From: Allacma fusca
Lineage: Eukaryota > Arthropoda > Collembola > Symphypleona > Sminthuridae
Reading direction: 5' to 3'
Assembly (NCBI GenBank): GCA_947179485.1
Contig: OX359249.1
Location: forward strand, 45,459,415-45,523,414
DNA length: 64,000 nucleotides
Part shown: one piece after another, positions 1 to 12,944 of the stretch
Numbering within the stretch: the first letter of the stretch is position 1
How the letters are laid out: every line of letters begins with the position of its first letter
Notes under the pieces: model-generated
What the model was told of the DNA's origin: nothing
Database searches by the model: none
Seen by the model: the letters and a program-made list of their open reading frames with translations, nothing else
Translations under genes and position numbers: made by a program

Positions 1-693
1 ACCAAATAGAGATGGACAATCTTGATACCTTTCGCATTGCTCTGTCACATTCTTAACTGTTTTACTCATGCATGAAGAACAGAGAACGAGGTTAGAGTCG
101 AGAGGAAGGAGAGGAGCTCGTGGTTCCAGTAGGAGCATTGTCGGAGTACGTAGTTTCTCCATGTATGCCTAGACCCGGTATGCCGATTAGAACTGTGTTC
201 ACCATGTGATTTACACATTATGGCTATGGCGGGTGTGAAATGCTAAAAGGAAGTTGTTGTAGACATGGCATCGGAACGTTGGATTCTGGTCGAATCCATT
301 TGATTCCTGTCCTTTTTCCATTTGCACACCCAAGCCAATGCTGGGTTGGGGGCTCTGTGGTTCTGTGTACGTATGGGGATGGGTGTGTATGCACATGAAT
401 ATATTTCGTTTCTATTTTTATAGCTTCCCTTCACCATGCCACTACTTATTCCTTTCTTTTCTCCCACAAATATCTTGGGTTCCTTGTTGGAAGGAGCGGA
501 GGACAAGGCTCATACCTACAACATACTTACGAGGTTCATACTATGTTACAAGTAACATCTTACTTTCCGCAGAGCCAATACTTACTTTACTTGCCAAAGT
601 TAGGACATCCTTTCGGAGATAAAATTATAATCCTTACTTGGCTCCCAAGTCCTGTCTAGTAAGCTTTTGCTTTTCCGTGACTCCCTAACTTTA

Positions 694-714
694 TCTCTCT
701 CTCTCTCTCTCTCT
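694..714 (+). repeat. (TC)n microsatellite
   Basis: Ten TC units, the first of many CT tracts in the window. Confidence 0.95.
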
Positions 715-3700
715 TACTCTTTCCCTAGTTCTAGGGCACTTTCTCCGTCGTTTCAAAACTCTATTTTGCTTACTCCAGCACACGGTGAGAGTGTGAGAGC
801 ATTGTGAAGATATAGCACCCAAGTTGAAAACGCCAGAATGCGGTCGTATTTCTGTAAGTTGACATAGATCTCCGAAGTTCTCGATTGTTAAGCAAGGATA
901 CCGGGGTATTGGGAAATACTCACATTTGTCACCGCTGTTGGGAGATATGATGATTTTGAGTGCCTACCTTTATGTGTCAAAGATCCTCATACGGTTTTCC
1001 TTTAGGTAGTTAGGGAGTCCCAGTACAAGTACATACACAATATTTTGGCGGATTCAACATTGCATTTAGCCTTGCATTGATAGGATTCTGTCGTCGGAGC
1101 CCGAGTCATTCATCTGCGGTTGTTGATTTTAAATGCATTGAACACGCATATGTAGCTACGTATATTTAGATGTAGCATGTATGTATATCCTGGATACATC
1201 ATGTGGTAGCTAGAGTTCTGATTGTGTCATGTCATGGACGTAACCACAGAGTTGTATGGATATGTGATTGTTGAGGTATTACTGTGCTGTACTTTCAGTG
1301 AAAGGTACTTTCACTCTGTGTAGTCCCATATATAGATACTTAGATACATATGCAGTATTAACCCTGGACATGCTTTTTGGAGTAATGCAAACAAGGAAGT
1401 CCTTATGCGTAGAGTGAAGTATGGATGTAAATAAGTAGACTGGTCCATCCATACCTTGCTCTGCCAGATTCCAGTTTAACCCCATTTTTTTTTCTTCTTG
1501 AAGGCTTTTTGAAAATGGAAATAATATAGATGGGGAATAAAAATGCTCTATATCTATGAGTAAGGTTGACTGTAAGACTGATGCTGCTCTCGAATTCCTA
1601 GGTTGCATTCTTCGGAATTTCTATGAGCGGATGTATGTATGTGCTGACTGAAAACCTTCATCTCAACGAGATCCAATCGATTGGACAATTCAGAATTGTT
1701 CAATCTTGTTCCAATCTCCTTACTTTCTCCTTCCCTCACTTTGAGAGTTTCGTGCTTTGTAGTCATGGCTTATCCCTATGTTATTATGGGAAGGTGACTA
1801 TATATAATGCATAGCTGTCCATCCATTTTACATCTCCCCCTTCCTTATACCCTCGTCACCTTACTGACTCAGCATTTTGAATTATTTTCTGTAATTTTCT
1901 GCAAGTTTTGTTGTACGAATTCAAGTTGAGTCAACTTGACTGCTACTTGGAGTAGACGGGTTGGATGGGGATCAAAAGGGCTCAGGGTTTGGACTTTGCC
2001 CTAAATTGCGTTGGACTTTGTTGCAAGAATTACATGGGAAGATTTTTTTTTTTTGAGGACTTTTTTTTTTATTATTTTTTTTTGTATAAGGCACAGGCTG
2101 AGTGTCTGCAGTCATCTCATGTGCCGTGGTAAGGGTTTAATGATGATGGTATTAAATTCTGCGGGAGTTCTATCCTGTAGACATTGTACCGTATCATTCC
2201 GACTAAAAAGATGTTTGCCTTTTGAAAGCCTTGGGGTCATTGTAGATGAAGTTGATAATTTGCAGTGGAGCGGGATTTTAATAAAGGAGCGATGTGTGAG
2301 TGGAAACGATGATGAAGGTGTTCCATTGAATCCTGATTGAGGTGTGAATGCACAAGTGTATGCTGTATGCACGTAGTGGAGATGTTCCCGTGAGTGTGGA
2401 AGATAAAAGAAAGATTTACTCTTATTGAGGATCAAGTGAAAGTAGCCTTTTCTCTTTCCACTATCTATCTCTCCCTCCAAGTCTATTTACAATAGGCTCT
2501 CGGAGGACCTGGAATGCATGCACATGAAATCAGGCTCTTCATTCTACTTTTCGCTCCAGTCATTGTCGACCACGAGCAAAGTTTGCAAGTCATATAATCC
2601 GCTGTGAATTTCTCCCCTCCTCGTACTCCTACTAGCTCATAAGAGAATGAACTGACGAGAGATCCTCAACTACAGACAAGACTTGACTGCTGGGGTTAGA
2701 TCCTGGAGAGTGAGTGGGAGAGAGAGAGAGAGAGACATGAAGCACTAGAGGGAAACGTGATGAGATGATGTGTTTGTTTCTCGGGCTGGAGTGAAAACTT
2801 CTTTCGTTCAAGCTAATAGCATTGTTTTGGATTGCACTCAGAGGACTCTCTAAGTTTTATCTATAGTTATGAATCTCTTGCGCCGTTACTTGGCTCTGGA
2901 GTCCTGTTTTCCTCACAATACTGGCTGAATCCATGACTAGGATAACAGGCCATGTTTTCTGAGACTCGTCCTGATCTTTGAGAAGAAAGCAAAAGAGAGA
3001 GAGAGAGAGACAAACTGCAAAAATTTAAAAAGTGTGCCAACATGTATGCACGTAATTGCTATGCATTCATGTATGTATATACAACCCAAATTCTTGAATA
3101 ACATAGACAAAAAGATCCCACTTTCATGCAAGAAACCTCTGTCGTAGTCAGTCACAAATCCCGGACTTTCTCCGTTCTTGACTGGCTTTGTCTGTTGGTG
3201 TCTGTCGGTGAAGCTGGTTAAATACGATCCAGAGTTTTTGTTATTATTGTTCCGGCAGTTAGAGAAAATTGTCGGGTAGTTAAGTGGATAGGATTATTTT
3301 GGATGAATGCTAAGATGTTGGATTTTTTTGATGACTGGGTTTTTATGTTATTTGTTTGAAGATTAAATAATTATTCCAGGGTATGTCTTCCTTCAGTCTA
3401 ATTATCCCCCGACTTTTTTTCCCAACTTGTTAGTGAGGGGAGTATGTTGAGCCTAATTTTGTTTGAGGTTCCAGAATTGCTTCCCGTGCTTGACTGGTAC
3501 AGGAGATTCTAGTGTATCTATCTATAGGTAGATATAATTGACATTGACCCTGGGGTCTGGATTTTTCCAGTAGTTGAGGCTATTTTCACTCCCTTGCTTT
3601 CTCTCAGCCTCCTTTTAGAGCATTTCCCGCATCAAGTGAGGGAGCTTGGAAGCTAAGCTGCTGTATAGGTTGAAAGGGTAAAGTTGTTGAAGAATGAGGA

Positions 3701-4110
3701 GAACCACTACAGGATAAAATCCAATTTCTGAACTAAACTTGTATACCCTTTCATGTAACATAGATGAGATGATCCTTCTCTGCCAGGGAAACCCAATTGG
3801 GAATTGAAGAGTGAAAGAGGTGATGAGAAAATAATTATTTCATTTGAAATAAGGCACGTTGGGTGGGACTATTTTAATAACATCTGCTTGCCTCCTCTCT
3901 GTATACACACATTTGAGGGTATCTGTTGTATACAGTATACACTCGGATATTTACTTGTACCGCAATCTCCCTCCACAAATTTCTGTCCCACTTTGGAGCT
4001 TAGGCATGCAGATAGTATCGTTCCGTGATATTGTATCTTTCGACAAACCGACTACATGAGGGGAGGATGTTCTTTTTCCACGGAGCTATGCTCCAAATGC
4101 ATGCACATCC

Positions 4111-4172
4111 ACACACACCCACACACACCCATACACACACACACACACACACACATACACACACACACACAT
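4111..4172 (+). repeat. (CA)n microsatellite, interrupted
   Basis: CA units over about 60 nt with CCC and TA interruptions. Confidence 0.97.
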
Positions 4173-4632
4173 GAGCTCTTCTACTCTATGAAAGGAACTA
4201 CTACTCCCAAACTGATACGTGCTGTTTCGATTTAAAAATACTATCAAATAGGTAAGTTGTAAAATGTTGAGGAGCAGAGCAGGAGTAAATTGTATGGTAC
4301 GTTAATACCTTTTATAAGCCTTTATAAGAGTCTAGGAAACTACAGGATCGGGGACATTCTTTTACTAGTCCTTTTCAGCCCAAGGGAGAAACGAGGAGTG
4401 GATGTAACTTTGCTTTACTTTTTTCAAAAATTGGGTTCTCCTCGGTTTATCTCTTCCCGCATCGAAATTCATTATTGGGTAGGAGTTTAAAAGGAAACTG
4501 GGAGATTCATAGCAGAAGTAAATGGTCTTGATTGAAAAAGTGAAGAAAATTACTAACAACCGTAGGTTTCTTCTTACAATTAGATACAAGTACATATCTT
4601 ACTGGATTCTAGGAGAAGCTTTTTTCTATGTG

Positions 4633-4635
<3 letters not shown>

Positions 4636-4671
<36 letters not shown>
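4636..4671 (+). repeat. (CT)n microsatellite
   Basis: About 18 CT units followed by cctgtctc. Confidence 0.97.
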
Positions 4672-4673
<2 letters not shown>

Positions 4674-7600
4674 GTCTCTTATTGTTAGCTCAGTTTTCCA
4701 CATTAATATGCTCACCCACACGCTCAGACATACATTACTACGTATGTACGCACACGGGCCAGATAAACTAAGGATCCACTCACATGGGAGGTTTTAAGAA
4801 AGGATAGAACTTTTGCTAAGCCTGTAAGACGCCAGAGTTGTTGAGTATTTGTATTAAATTTCTTATGTCGCAAAGTAATGAAATCTATTGACAGGTTACT
4901 TGTTGGAAGTTGTATATGTTGGTGGAAGGAAGCTCTGGATTTTATACTTGGGCATTTCCCCCCTCGTGTTGGTTGGTTAAGGATTAAAGTCAGCTAAAAG
5001 TTTCCAGAATGATTGTGTGTCTAGTTGTTGTTCCTTGGGATGAACGAGGACATTAAAAGAAGAAGCAGAGTAGTAGTTGCTAAATACAAGTCAAAGGGAC
5101 CAAGTACCGTCACATGAATCAATATAAATTCAGTATCTACCTCAAACTTGTTTTATTTTCTCCCACATCAAATCAATTTAATGACTCCGCTTTATATACA
5201 AGTTTATAATTTTTAGAGGACTTGGGTATCTATAGGTATGTAGATAGGTGTATATTCAACGTGGTAATACATATATATGTATCTACACTTGTGTTTTTAC
5301 GCAGGGACTTGGAAGGGTATTCAACCGAATGTAAAATCTATTATGTTCCTTGTAAGAGCTTTCTCCTTCCATCTCCAACAAATGAACATTCCAACTTAGA
5401 ATTTCTAAGGACCAACAGTTATGTTAATTTGGGGCACCTTTCCAGGAACAATTGCTACTTTTATCAAAATCAGATGCTTGGGAGTATTTTCTCGTTGATC
5501 ATTAGTAGATATACGGGGATTCAGTAGAGCAGACGGAGACTCCGTCCTATCTTGACTTTTCACTCGGTGTTCCCAACTCATTGATTAATGCTCACCGCTT
5601 TTGCATTTATGTACATTCGTATCCTCACATCTCAAATTACTTGGTGGTAATGAAACACGCTTTCACACTAAACTGCTCACAGGTTTCCACCTAGACTTGT
5701 GCTCTTCGCAAGAGTTCACATGTAAAAAGTTAGTATATATGTGAAATGTTCTACCACTAACATCACCGCCACTAGACATGGCAGTGCGAAGGACGAAGCT
5801 TAAATTGTTTAATTTGAGTGAGGGAGGAGGATAAACTTGATAGTTTTGGTGGTATTAATTTGGACTGACGCGCTTTCTTTCCGTCTCTCTCTCTCTCTCT
5901 CTCTCGCTTTCCCCGTTGTCATCCCGACTTTCCTCAGAATTTATGATTCTTGACACGCAGAGAGTTTTGTGGGATGGTAATTAGATGGTATTTTTCTTTC
6001 GGCTGACATTACAGGGTATATAGGAGTAGAATTTTGGAAGGACGGGGATAGTGTGAGTATGTTCTATTGTATCAGAACTATTAGTTTCTCTGACTGTTGT
6101 TATTATTGGTTTAATTACGTATTCAAAGCCTCGTTATGGCTGGCTAATTAGGAAGGCAGAGCTTGAATTTATAAATTGTGTAATTAGTTTGAGTGCAAGG
6201 GGGGAGAAATAATTATTGCTGATTGTAACGAACTATCCATCTGTTCTTGTTTCCCAGTTATTATTGTGTGTCCCAGTCTACACTAGGATTTGAAATCATC
6301 ATTAGTTTCCATGCTGGACGGATTAATAAATAATTTGCTTTCCAAATTAATCATTATTATTACTGCCTCAGTAATAGTAATAGTAACAGTTACAGGTTAA
6401 GGAAATTATTTATTTGACTTTCGAGCATTAGGTTCTCTTGTATGGATTGGGTATAGGAAGTGTGGGTGTATGTGTGTGTGTGTGTTTTAAAGTGATTTTA
6501 TCTAAGTTATAATAAGTAGGAGAAATTTTCTGAGCTAAAGTTTATGAAGGGACTTAGTTTATGAGAGGAAAAAAGGTTAGGGACGCATTTCAGGGGAAGA
6601 TGATGCAGGGCGGAGAAAGGTAGAAGCGTCCGTATAATATAGGACTGTGGATTCATATTAAGAATTTTTGCACGTGAGGTACGAGGATGGAACTGGAATT
6701 AGAAGATTTATATTGTACTGTCAGCTTTCTAACTAAGAGCCCTGGCCTTTCTCATACCTCTCGGATCCCTACCTTTCTCGGTGAGTTCGTGTGTGTGGTT
6801 TTGAATGAGTGAAAGGAGGAAATGGTAGAAGGTGAGAGTGAGCATTTTATTAGTATCTGTATGAAGAGACTTCTCTGTTCCCTGTGTATATGCGGTTTTG
6901 TTTTATGACAGTGGATTAGAGATTGTGAGGCGACTCTCGCTTTCTTAGCTCTCTTCCTCTCTCTCTCTCTCTCTCTTTCTCCCTCCCTCCCTCCCTCTGC
7001 ATCTTCCCAGTCTGTCGTTTTTTGTAAGAGTAAGTTCGTGTGCGTGCTGTAGTTAAAGACTGACTAGTCTTTGTGCCTCACTCGAGGTAGAAAGAAAGGA
7101 GACTTATCATTGAACTACAGTAAAGAGCTGAGGGAGTTGGTGGTTTCTAGCGTTCCAGCTCAAATCTACTACCCGGCCTTCGTCCTTGTTCTTTGGGACG
7201 AACGGTGTGATTGCCTACTGCATACGAAAAAAGTACTTGATGTATGCCTTGCTTCTCTTCCTTGCCTGGCTACCTAGGCTGGTGCTCATCTGTGCTATAG
7301 CTCAAGAGCTTAAGATGAAGAAGCGCACCCAGGATCCTGTCTCCATTTTCCTTTTTTCATTCTTCTCTTCACACCATGACGAGGGGTCCCTGGGTATTTG
7401 TTTCTCATAGAAACCTCATAGACGCTTTCTCTCTCATGCTCTCTCTCTCTCTCTCCCCCTAAATATTACCTATAACCATGACACTCCGACAGTTTCCATG
7501 TCCTCAGATGGTAGTAGATTAGTTACAGGGTAAAGGAACAGGGCGGGATTGAACATGCTCTTGAAAGTTGCAATAATTATCATAGTACTGCTTTTTTCTA

Positions 7601-9679
7601 AATATGAACTTAAATATTATTTTTAAATAGATACAGGGGAAAGGGTGACTACGCGGGGTGTGTAGGCTAGTGACTTTGATAAATACAGTCCTATTTGCTT
7701 CTTAAGCGGGATTGACAGTATCCTGGCTCCTAGGTCCCGTCGCCCAGTAACTTTCTCCTTGCTACACGGGGTATGTTTTTCCTAACCAAATATTATTCTC
7801 ACGTCTGACTTCCGTCCTCGAATGTCGGTAAAGATTTTCAAAGGAAATTGAGTCACCATTCCACTTCTAATACTAAATTACATTGAAGTGCCGTATGCAC
7901 TTTCCCCTTCATTCTCTATCCTCATATCTCCCAGAACATTTTATTACTTTTCTTAGAAGTTACCTCTCTGATATTTCATCCCATCGAAGATGAGGTTTTG
8001 AATTAATCTAAAATTTTGACCCCGTGATGGTTATTGCTTGGTTGTTATCACAATGTAATTCATGGAGGAATTTTGAGTTCAATTAAAAATACATGAGGCA
8101 AATAATTAAAGCATTGATGTAGGAAATAAAAAAATTTAATGGCTTCGTCCATATTGGCAGGAAGAGAGTATGAAGGGATTAAAGTAGGTATCTATGTATA
8201 ATTACATATACGTGTTGACGTTCCGTGTTGTAATGAGATGTGCATGGCGCCAGAGATAGCTGTTATAAATTGATACGACTACATTCATATCATACTATTA
8301 GTAATAAGGTTGGTTTTCTTAGAAATGAAAAAATAAAGAATTCCCATTAGTTCAAGTTTGTGGGGCTGGAGACATTGGAAGCCTTGTTATGAATGATGGT
8401 GGGGGAGCTTGTGGCCGTGAATGAGGACTGAGAGGTTTGCTAATAATTTCACACCGATTACCCGCATTTACTTACGTTTTCCTTTATCTCTTTCTCCTCG
8501 CCCCCTTCTTTCTCATCACTAATTTCCTTCTCTGGAACGGCTGTTGTATGAAGTTCTACCTTGAATGTATGTATGTGTGAGTAGTCCTACGTTTACGTAA
8601 ATTTTGCTGAGGAATTCCAATTCAACTACTGGCTTACCTTTGATGATGTGAAGGTTCTGTCGGTGGAGGTATGCTGGTACGGATGTACCTGACTCTCTCT
8701 CTCTCTCTCTCGCTCTCTGGTCGATGGTGAATTAGTTTAGTAGTTCATGGAAAGTATGAGGTCCCAGTACCCAGTTTGGGATGAGGGTACGAGGTGAATT
8801 GAGAAAATTAATATTGGAATTTGGGAAAGCGGAACCCTACAGAGTTAATAGATCTAACGCTCAGGGTCTAATCACGACTTTCACTTTCTTCTCATTTACT
8901 TTCTCCGGGTTATATTTTACATGTGTGTGTGTGTGTTTGTGCATACAGCTATGGACGCCTATCTTTGTGTATCTCAGTTTGAAATATTATTATATTCTTT
9001 TTGCCAGTAGCAATGGTTTCCCTTCATGAGAACTTGTTCTTCCTGTATTTTCTCATCTTGGAGGGACTCACTGTGGGCTCAGGGAAATTCATTCCTCTGT
9101 TCTTTGTATACTGATGTGTATGCACATATTAATAATACTTGATTTTATTCCCCACCTGGGAAGGAAGGGATAGAATTTCAGCGCTTAATTATCAGTTCCT
9201 GGTATTGAGAGCAATTATTATGATTGCTGTCATCTAGTCGGCAGGAATTTGTGAAAGGACTTGAGTATTTTCATCACCGTCGGTCGTAATGACTTTGTGT
9301 CTCATTTTGGAAACCAGAACGGCATGTAATGAAGTTGTGAGATGATTTGGTGACTAAAAGTATGAATGTAAAGGGATTTCTTTACAAGTAGAAAATCCAC
9401 ATGGAAATGAAAGTTGATCGCTGGGAGCAAGTTAGTACCATGATCGTCTGTAATGATACAAAGGAAAGCTGTTTAGGGCAGCTCACAATCAGACGGAGGA
9501 TGTAACATGGTGAAGAGACTCGGGCGTGTCTCATGCTCATCAGTTACTTTGATAAGTTTAAGCATTTATCTTGAGGCGGAAGGAAGTATAAAATATTTAA
9601 TTAAAGTGAGTGTCGTTATTTACAAGGTCAGACAAACTGTTTCCATTATGAAATGGCTTGATGTGAGTGGGGGTAAAGA

Positions 9680-9780
9680 AAACGACGAGAGAGAAAGGAA
9701 GATAGAGAAAGGGAGAGAGAGAGAGCCAGAGAGAAAGAGAGAGAGAGAAGAGGATGACGAGGAAGAAAGTAAAAGCAGCC
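9680..9780 (+). repeat. Purine-rich GA tract
   Basis: About 100 nt that is almost all A and G with GAGA cores. All three plus-strand frames give charged Arg/Glu runs, and the minus-strand frames give Ser/Leu runs, so the open frames here are repeat artefacts. Confidence 0.92.
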
Positions 9781-12377
9781 CAGCGGGAAATGTCTGGCAT
9801 GAGTGAAAAAAAAATGCTCTAATTGTAACATGCAATGCTAGCTGCTGCTCCTATAATAAATGAAAAAAAATCAGCTAGTTTGAGAAATTATAATTAGTGA
9901 AGGGGTAATTAAGAGTGTATAAAAGCGAGACTAAACTAATGAACTAAGAAAGGATAGAATACAGCTCGTCTGGAGACTTTGGGGGAGAGCAATTTAAAAG
10001 CCATTAGACTCACCTCGTTTGAACATTACTATTTGTGTTAGTAGCGTATTCTCAAGTCTTTGTAATGTCAATAGATGGGTCGTTGGGATAAGATGATGTC
10101 TCCAGACTTTGCAAGCCTTTCAACCCATCCTCAAGGCCCTATTCTCTCGTCTTCAAGTATCATTCCGATCCGGCTCTATATGTTCACGCTACCATATGAA
10201 CAAAGCATGTACATATGTACGTATGTAGTTGTGTGTGTGTGTGTATGTGTGTACATATACTCAAATGTCGGGTATTTTAGCTACTGGTACTACAGGGCGG
10301 ACTGTCTATAATAATTATACACACTATGTACAGTCCTAGACCCCACTCCATGTATTAGCTCAGTCAGCAGAGTCTTGTAACGTTATGTTACTCTGGGGAC
10401 GCTGCAACGACAAAATGTATGTATGTATGTACAATGCATGTCATTGTATCTATATCTATGTATGTGTGTGCATACATGGCTAACCCCCATCTTCCATGGA
10501 GTGTAAAAACGACTGCTGTTACACTACTACCACGACTATTACGACTATGCTATATGTACACTCGTACGCAATTACATATGTGTGGACATATAATTACATG
10601 TGTATTGTACCTTCTCCACTCGTCCTAGGAAACAGGGAATTTTCGAGTGTTTTTTCTTGTCTGAGACTGGGAAATAGTGTCACTACAAACTAAATGTTAT
10701 GGTGACAAGTTTTTTTGCACACCCGAGCTCTCTCCAGCTACTTATTAGCATGGCAATATTTTTTTTAAACTCCTGGTCCCAAGCCAACTTGTTCCAGGTT
10801 TTATGTTCTCTCCTCCGTTTTGATCCTACGTGTTTACAAATTGTGACTAAAATAGCGCCAACTCATTTTTATTTTTTTGCACTTCCACAGCAGAAATCAA
10901 ATCAAGCCTCACATGTGTACGTGCTATGTATCTCTATGTATGTATACGTGAAATACATAACGGTACATATCCATATGGTTCCATTAGTTTGTTGATTTTC
11001 ATGCGTTGACTCTTTCCTTCACTTGTTTTATTTTCACAGAAGAGAAGGGGTTTGCCCCAGTATCAACGTTTACAAATGTAGTTTATTGTAGCAGTGTTAA
11101 TACATTGTATTATTTATATAGATACACTGCAATAGTCACTATGGGTAGTAATACGAAGAGCAACTACAAGGAAATCTAATAATTGATTACAAATAAAATA
11201 AAGTAAAGTTTGTAGCAATGAAGTAGCAAATGAAATTAACTATAATATTGCGGGTTTCCCGGCGTGAACACTTTGCGAATATAAATGTCGAGTATTGTCG
11301 TTTGAGAAGGAAGTAATGACGTGAGAAGTATTTAATTTAATTGATTGTAAAATTGTACTTTCGTACAATAACTTTAAACGTGAGTCTTTACGGAAAATGG
11401 TAATAATTTGGATTCTTTGAAAGATCCATGTAATTATGCAATTCCTGTATTTGTTTCAGAGATTTTTGAGGGATTGTCAAAATGGCAAAAGACTTAGACA
11501 TACATATATAGAAATTATTATTATTCTCCTGATGAGGGTTTGTAATTCAGAAACTTCCAGCAAGTTTTCTCCAGGACAAAAACGTGCAGAAGTGAAAAGT
11601 AAAAACTCTGTTGTAATTATTATTCTATGGAAAGTTTCTGAATGTTAATAACTCTTGGAGAAGTTATGAGGTTGTTCGGTGTTGACATACTTCAAAGGAA
11701 ATTTGTTTCGAAAGAAGACCAGTTTTGGAAGAAGAAAATAACGATACAAAAGCAAATTTTAAATTCAGATCTAGAACTGTGGATGTGATGCTGAAGAAAA
11801 CCTACTAATTAATTTCCAAGGGAGTTTGTGTCGGAAAATAAAAACTCGGCAATTTTCGCAACAGCAGCGACAAAAGATTATTTGAAATCTTTTTTGGGGG
11901 AAAAGGGTGAAAATAAAAAAACCAGTTCTCCTAGTTCCCTTGTCTTGTTGTTTAAAGGCCAGTCCGATGTGGTAGCAGATGTGTTTGCATACATTTATGA
12001 GTGCAAGTGCACTCTTGGAAGGATAAGACTGAAGCTAGTCTCTGAGAAAAATACCCGCATGAGTTACATCCATGAGTTGACGAAGTCTGTTTTCTCCCGT
12101 GCTTTCTCCAGCGTTTCGAATATAATAGACACACATAGAAATACCTAAATAATAGTGTTTTCTCCAACTCCAAACATTGGATTCCCTTCCCAGACCAGGC
12201 CCACAGAGACAGACAGACGGAGAGAAGACAAGGGATTCCGTATGGACTTGAGCTCACGGAATGGAAAGACAGAAGGAAATCGAAAAAGCCTCGAGTTCGT
12301 TCAGTCCTCATCCCAGTCTTATCAATGGACTGAGTTCTGTGTATTTCCCTGTTAGAAATTCAGATTCTGGGACAACC

Positions 12378-12944
12378 ATGACTACTCGAAGGAAAAATGA
12401 GACGACCCCTATTAAAGATGACAGTCTTGTCGAAGGGAAGTTGTTTAGCAGGTCCGCAACCTTCCCAACCATATCATCCGGACTGACGGAAACCAAGAGT
12501 CATACACAATTCAAACCATGCAATTTTCCTCCCACCACAAGTGATCCGGTTACGACGGAGAAACTAAACGAAATGAGACGATCTTGCTCGAATGGTTTCA
12601 GTCTTGCAACATGCTACGGTCAGCAACTGGAAAGTGCTACTGCATCTGCTCCTACTCCTGAGGCTGGTCTCATAGCAAATGGAAAGCCTGAGATGGAGGA
12701 GTGTAAAACTGACAAAGTGACTTGTGAGGCAAGTGATGCTGCAATGACAAGTGGGGGTGGGAATGAAAGTGCGTCAAAAACTTCCTTCCTGGCGGGCTAC
12801 ATGGGCTCCTGGAAAAGGAGCCGGTATTTGAGTGGAAATTTCACTGTGAGCGGTGATACCATGGAAGGAATCGTCCAGTGTTTGGTTTTCCTGAAAGCCT
12901 TCTCCGTGCGTAATCTCATATTCTCCATTCTCTTGCCTACATAG
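12378..12944 (+). CDS. Unrecognised open frame, possible alternative first coding exon or nested gene
   Basis: This is an ATG-initiated frame of 188 codons. The same frame is open from 12252, and an upstream ATG at 12261 would make it 227 codons. It is the longest repeat-free open frame outside the known exons. The predicted peptide is polar and Ser/Thr/Glu/Lys-rich (starts MTTRRKNETTPIKDDSLVEG), like a disordered N-terminal extension. The last 30 residues are hydrophobic and look non-coding. A plausible acceptor (gtgtatttccctgttag) ends at 12355, 22 nt before ATG 12378, whose context is acaaccATG. A possible donor gtgagc at 12846 would leave exactly 156 codons in phase 0, the same phase in which Nbea exon 1 begins at 27244. 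No domain was recognised. It could be an alternative N-terminus of Nbea, another gene's exon, or chance. Confidence 0.4.
   Translation: MTTRRKNETTPIKDDSLVEGKLFSRSATFPTISSGLTETKSHTQFKPCNFPPTTSDPVTTEKLNEMRRSCSNGFSLATCYGQQLESATASAPTPEAGLIANGKPEMEECKTDKVTCEASDAAMTSGGGNESASKTSFLAGYMGSWKRSRYLSGNFTVSGDTMEGIVQCLVFLKAFSVRNLIFSILLPT

Larger units (their letters stand above)
1..12355. other. Upstream or long-intron sequence, no gene recognised
   Basis: Non-coding-looking, AT-rich DNA. It carries (CT)n at 694-714, 4636-4671, about 5886-5905, 6955-6976, 7440-7455 and 8693-8713, (GA)n at about 2718-2735 and 2995-3010, a CA tract at 4111-4172, a GT tract near 10230-10253, and a purine stretch at about 9680-9780. 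Poly-T runs lie near 2045-2085. Open frames of up to about 122 codons (2112-2480 minus, 2011-2340 plus) overlap each other and resemble nothing. No promoter, tRNA or transposon could be supported. Confidence 0.75.

Noticed and set aside
1-25. Translation containing N-R-D near the window start, recalling the neurobeachin SNRD motif
   Set aside because: The frame meets a stop within a few codons and the surrounding residues do not match the family.
2011-2480. Overlapping open frames on both strands (109 and 122 codons)
   Set aside because: Both cannot readily be coding, neither shows a recognisable motif, and the plus-strand one runs through poly-T tracts.
11828-12148. Open frame starting at a GTG, just upstream of the 12378 frame
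   Set aside because: No ATG start near its beginning, a different frame, and no motif. It may be 5' untranslated or intron sequence.
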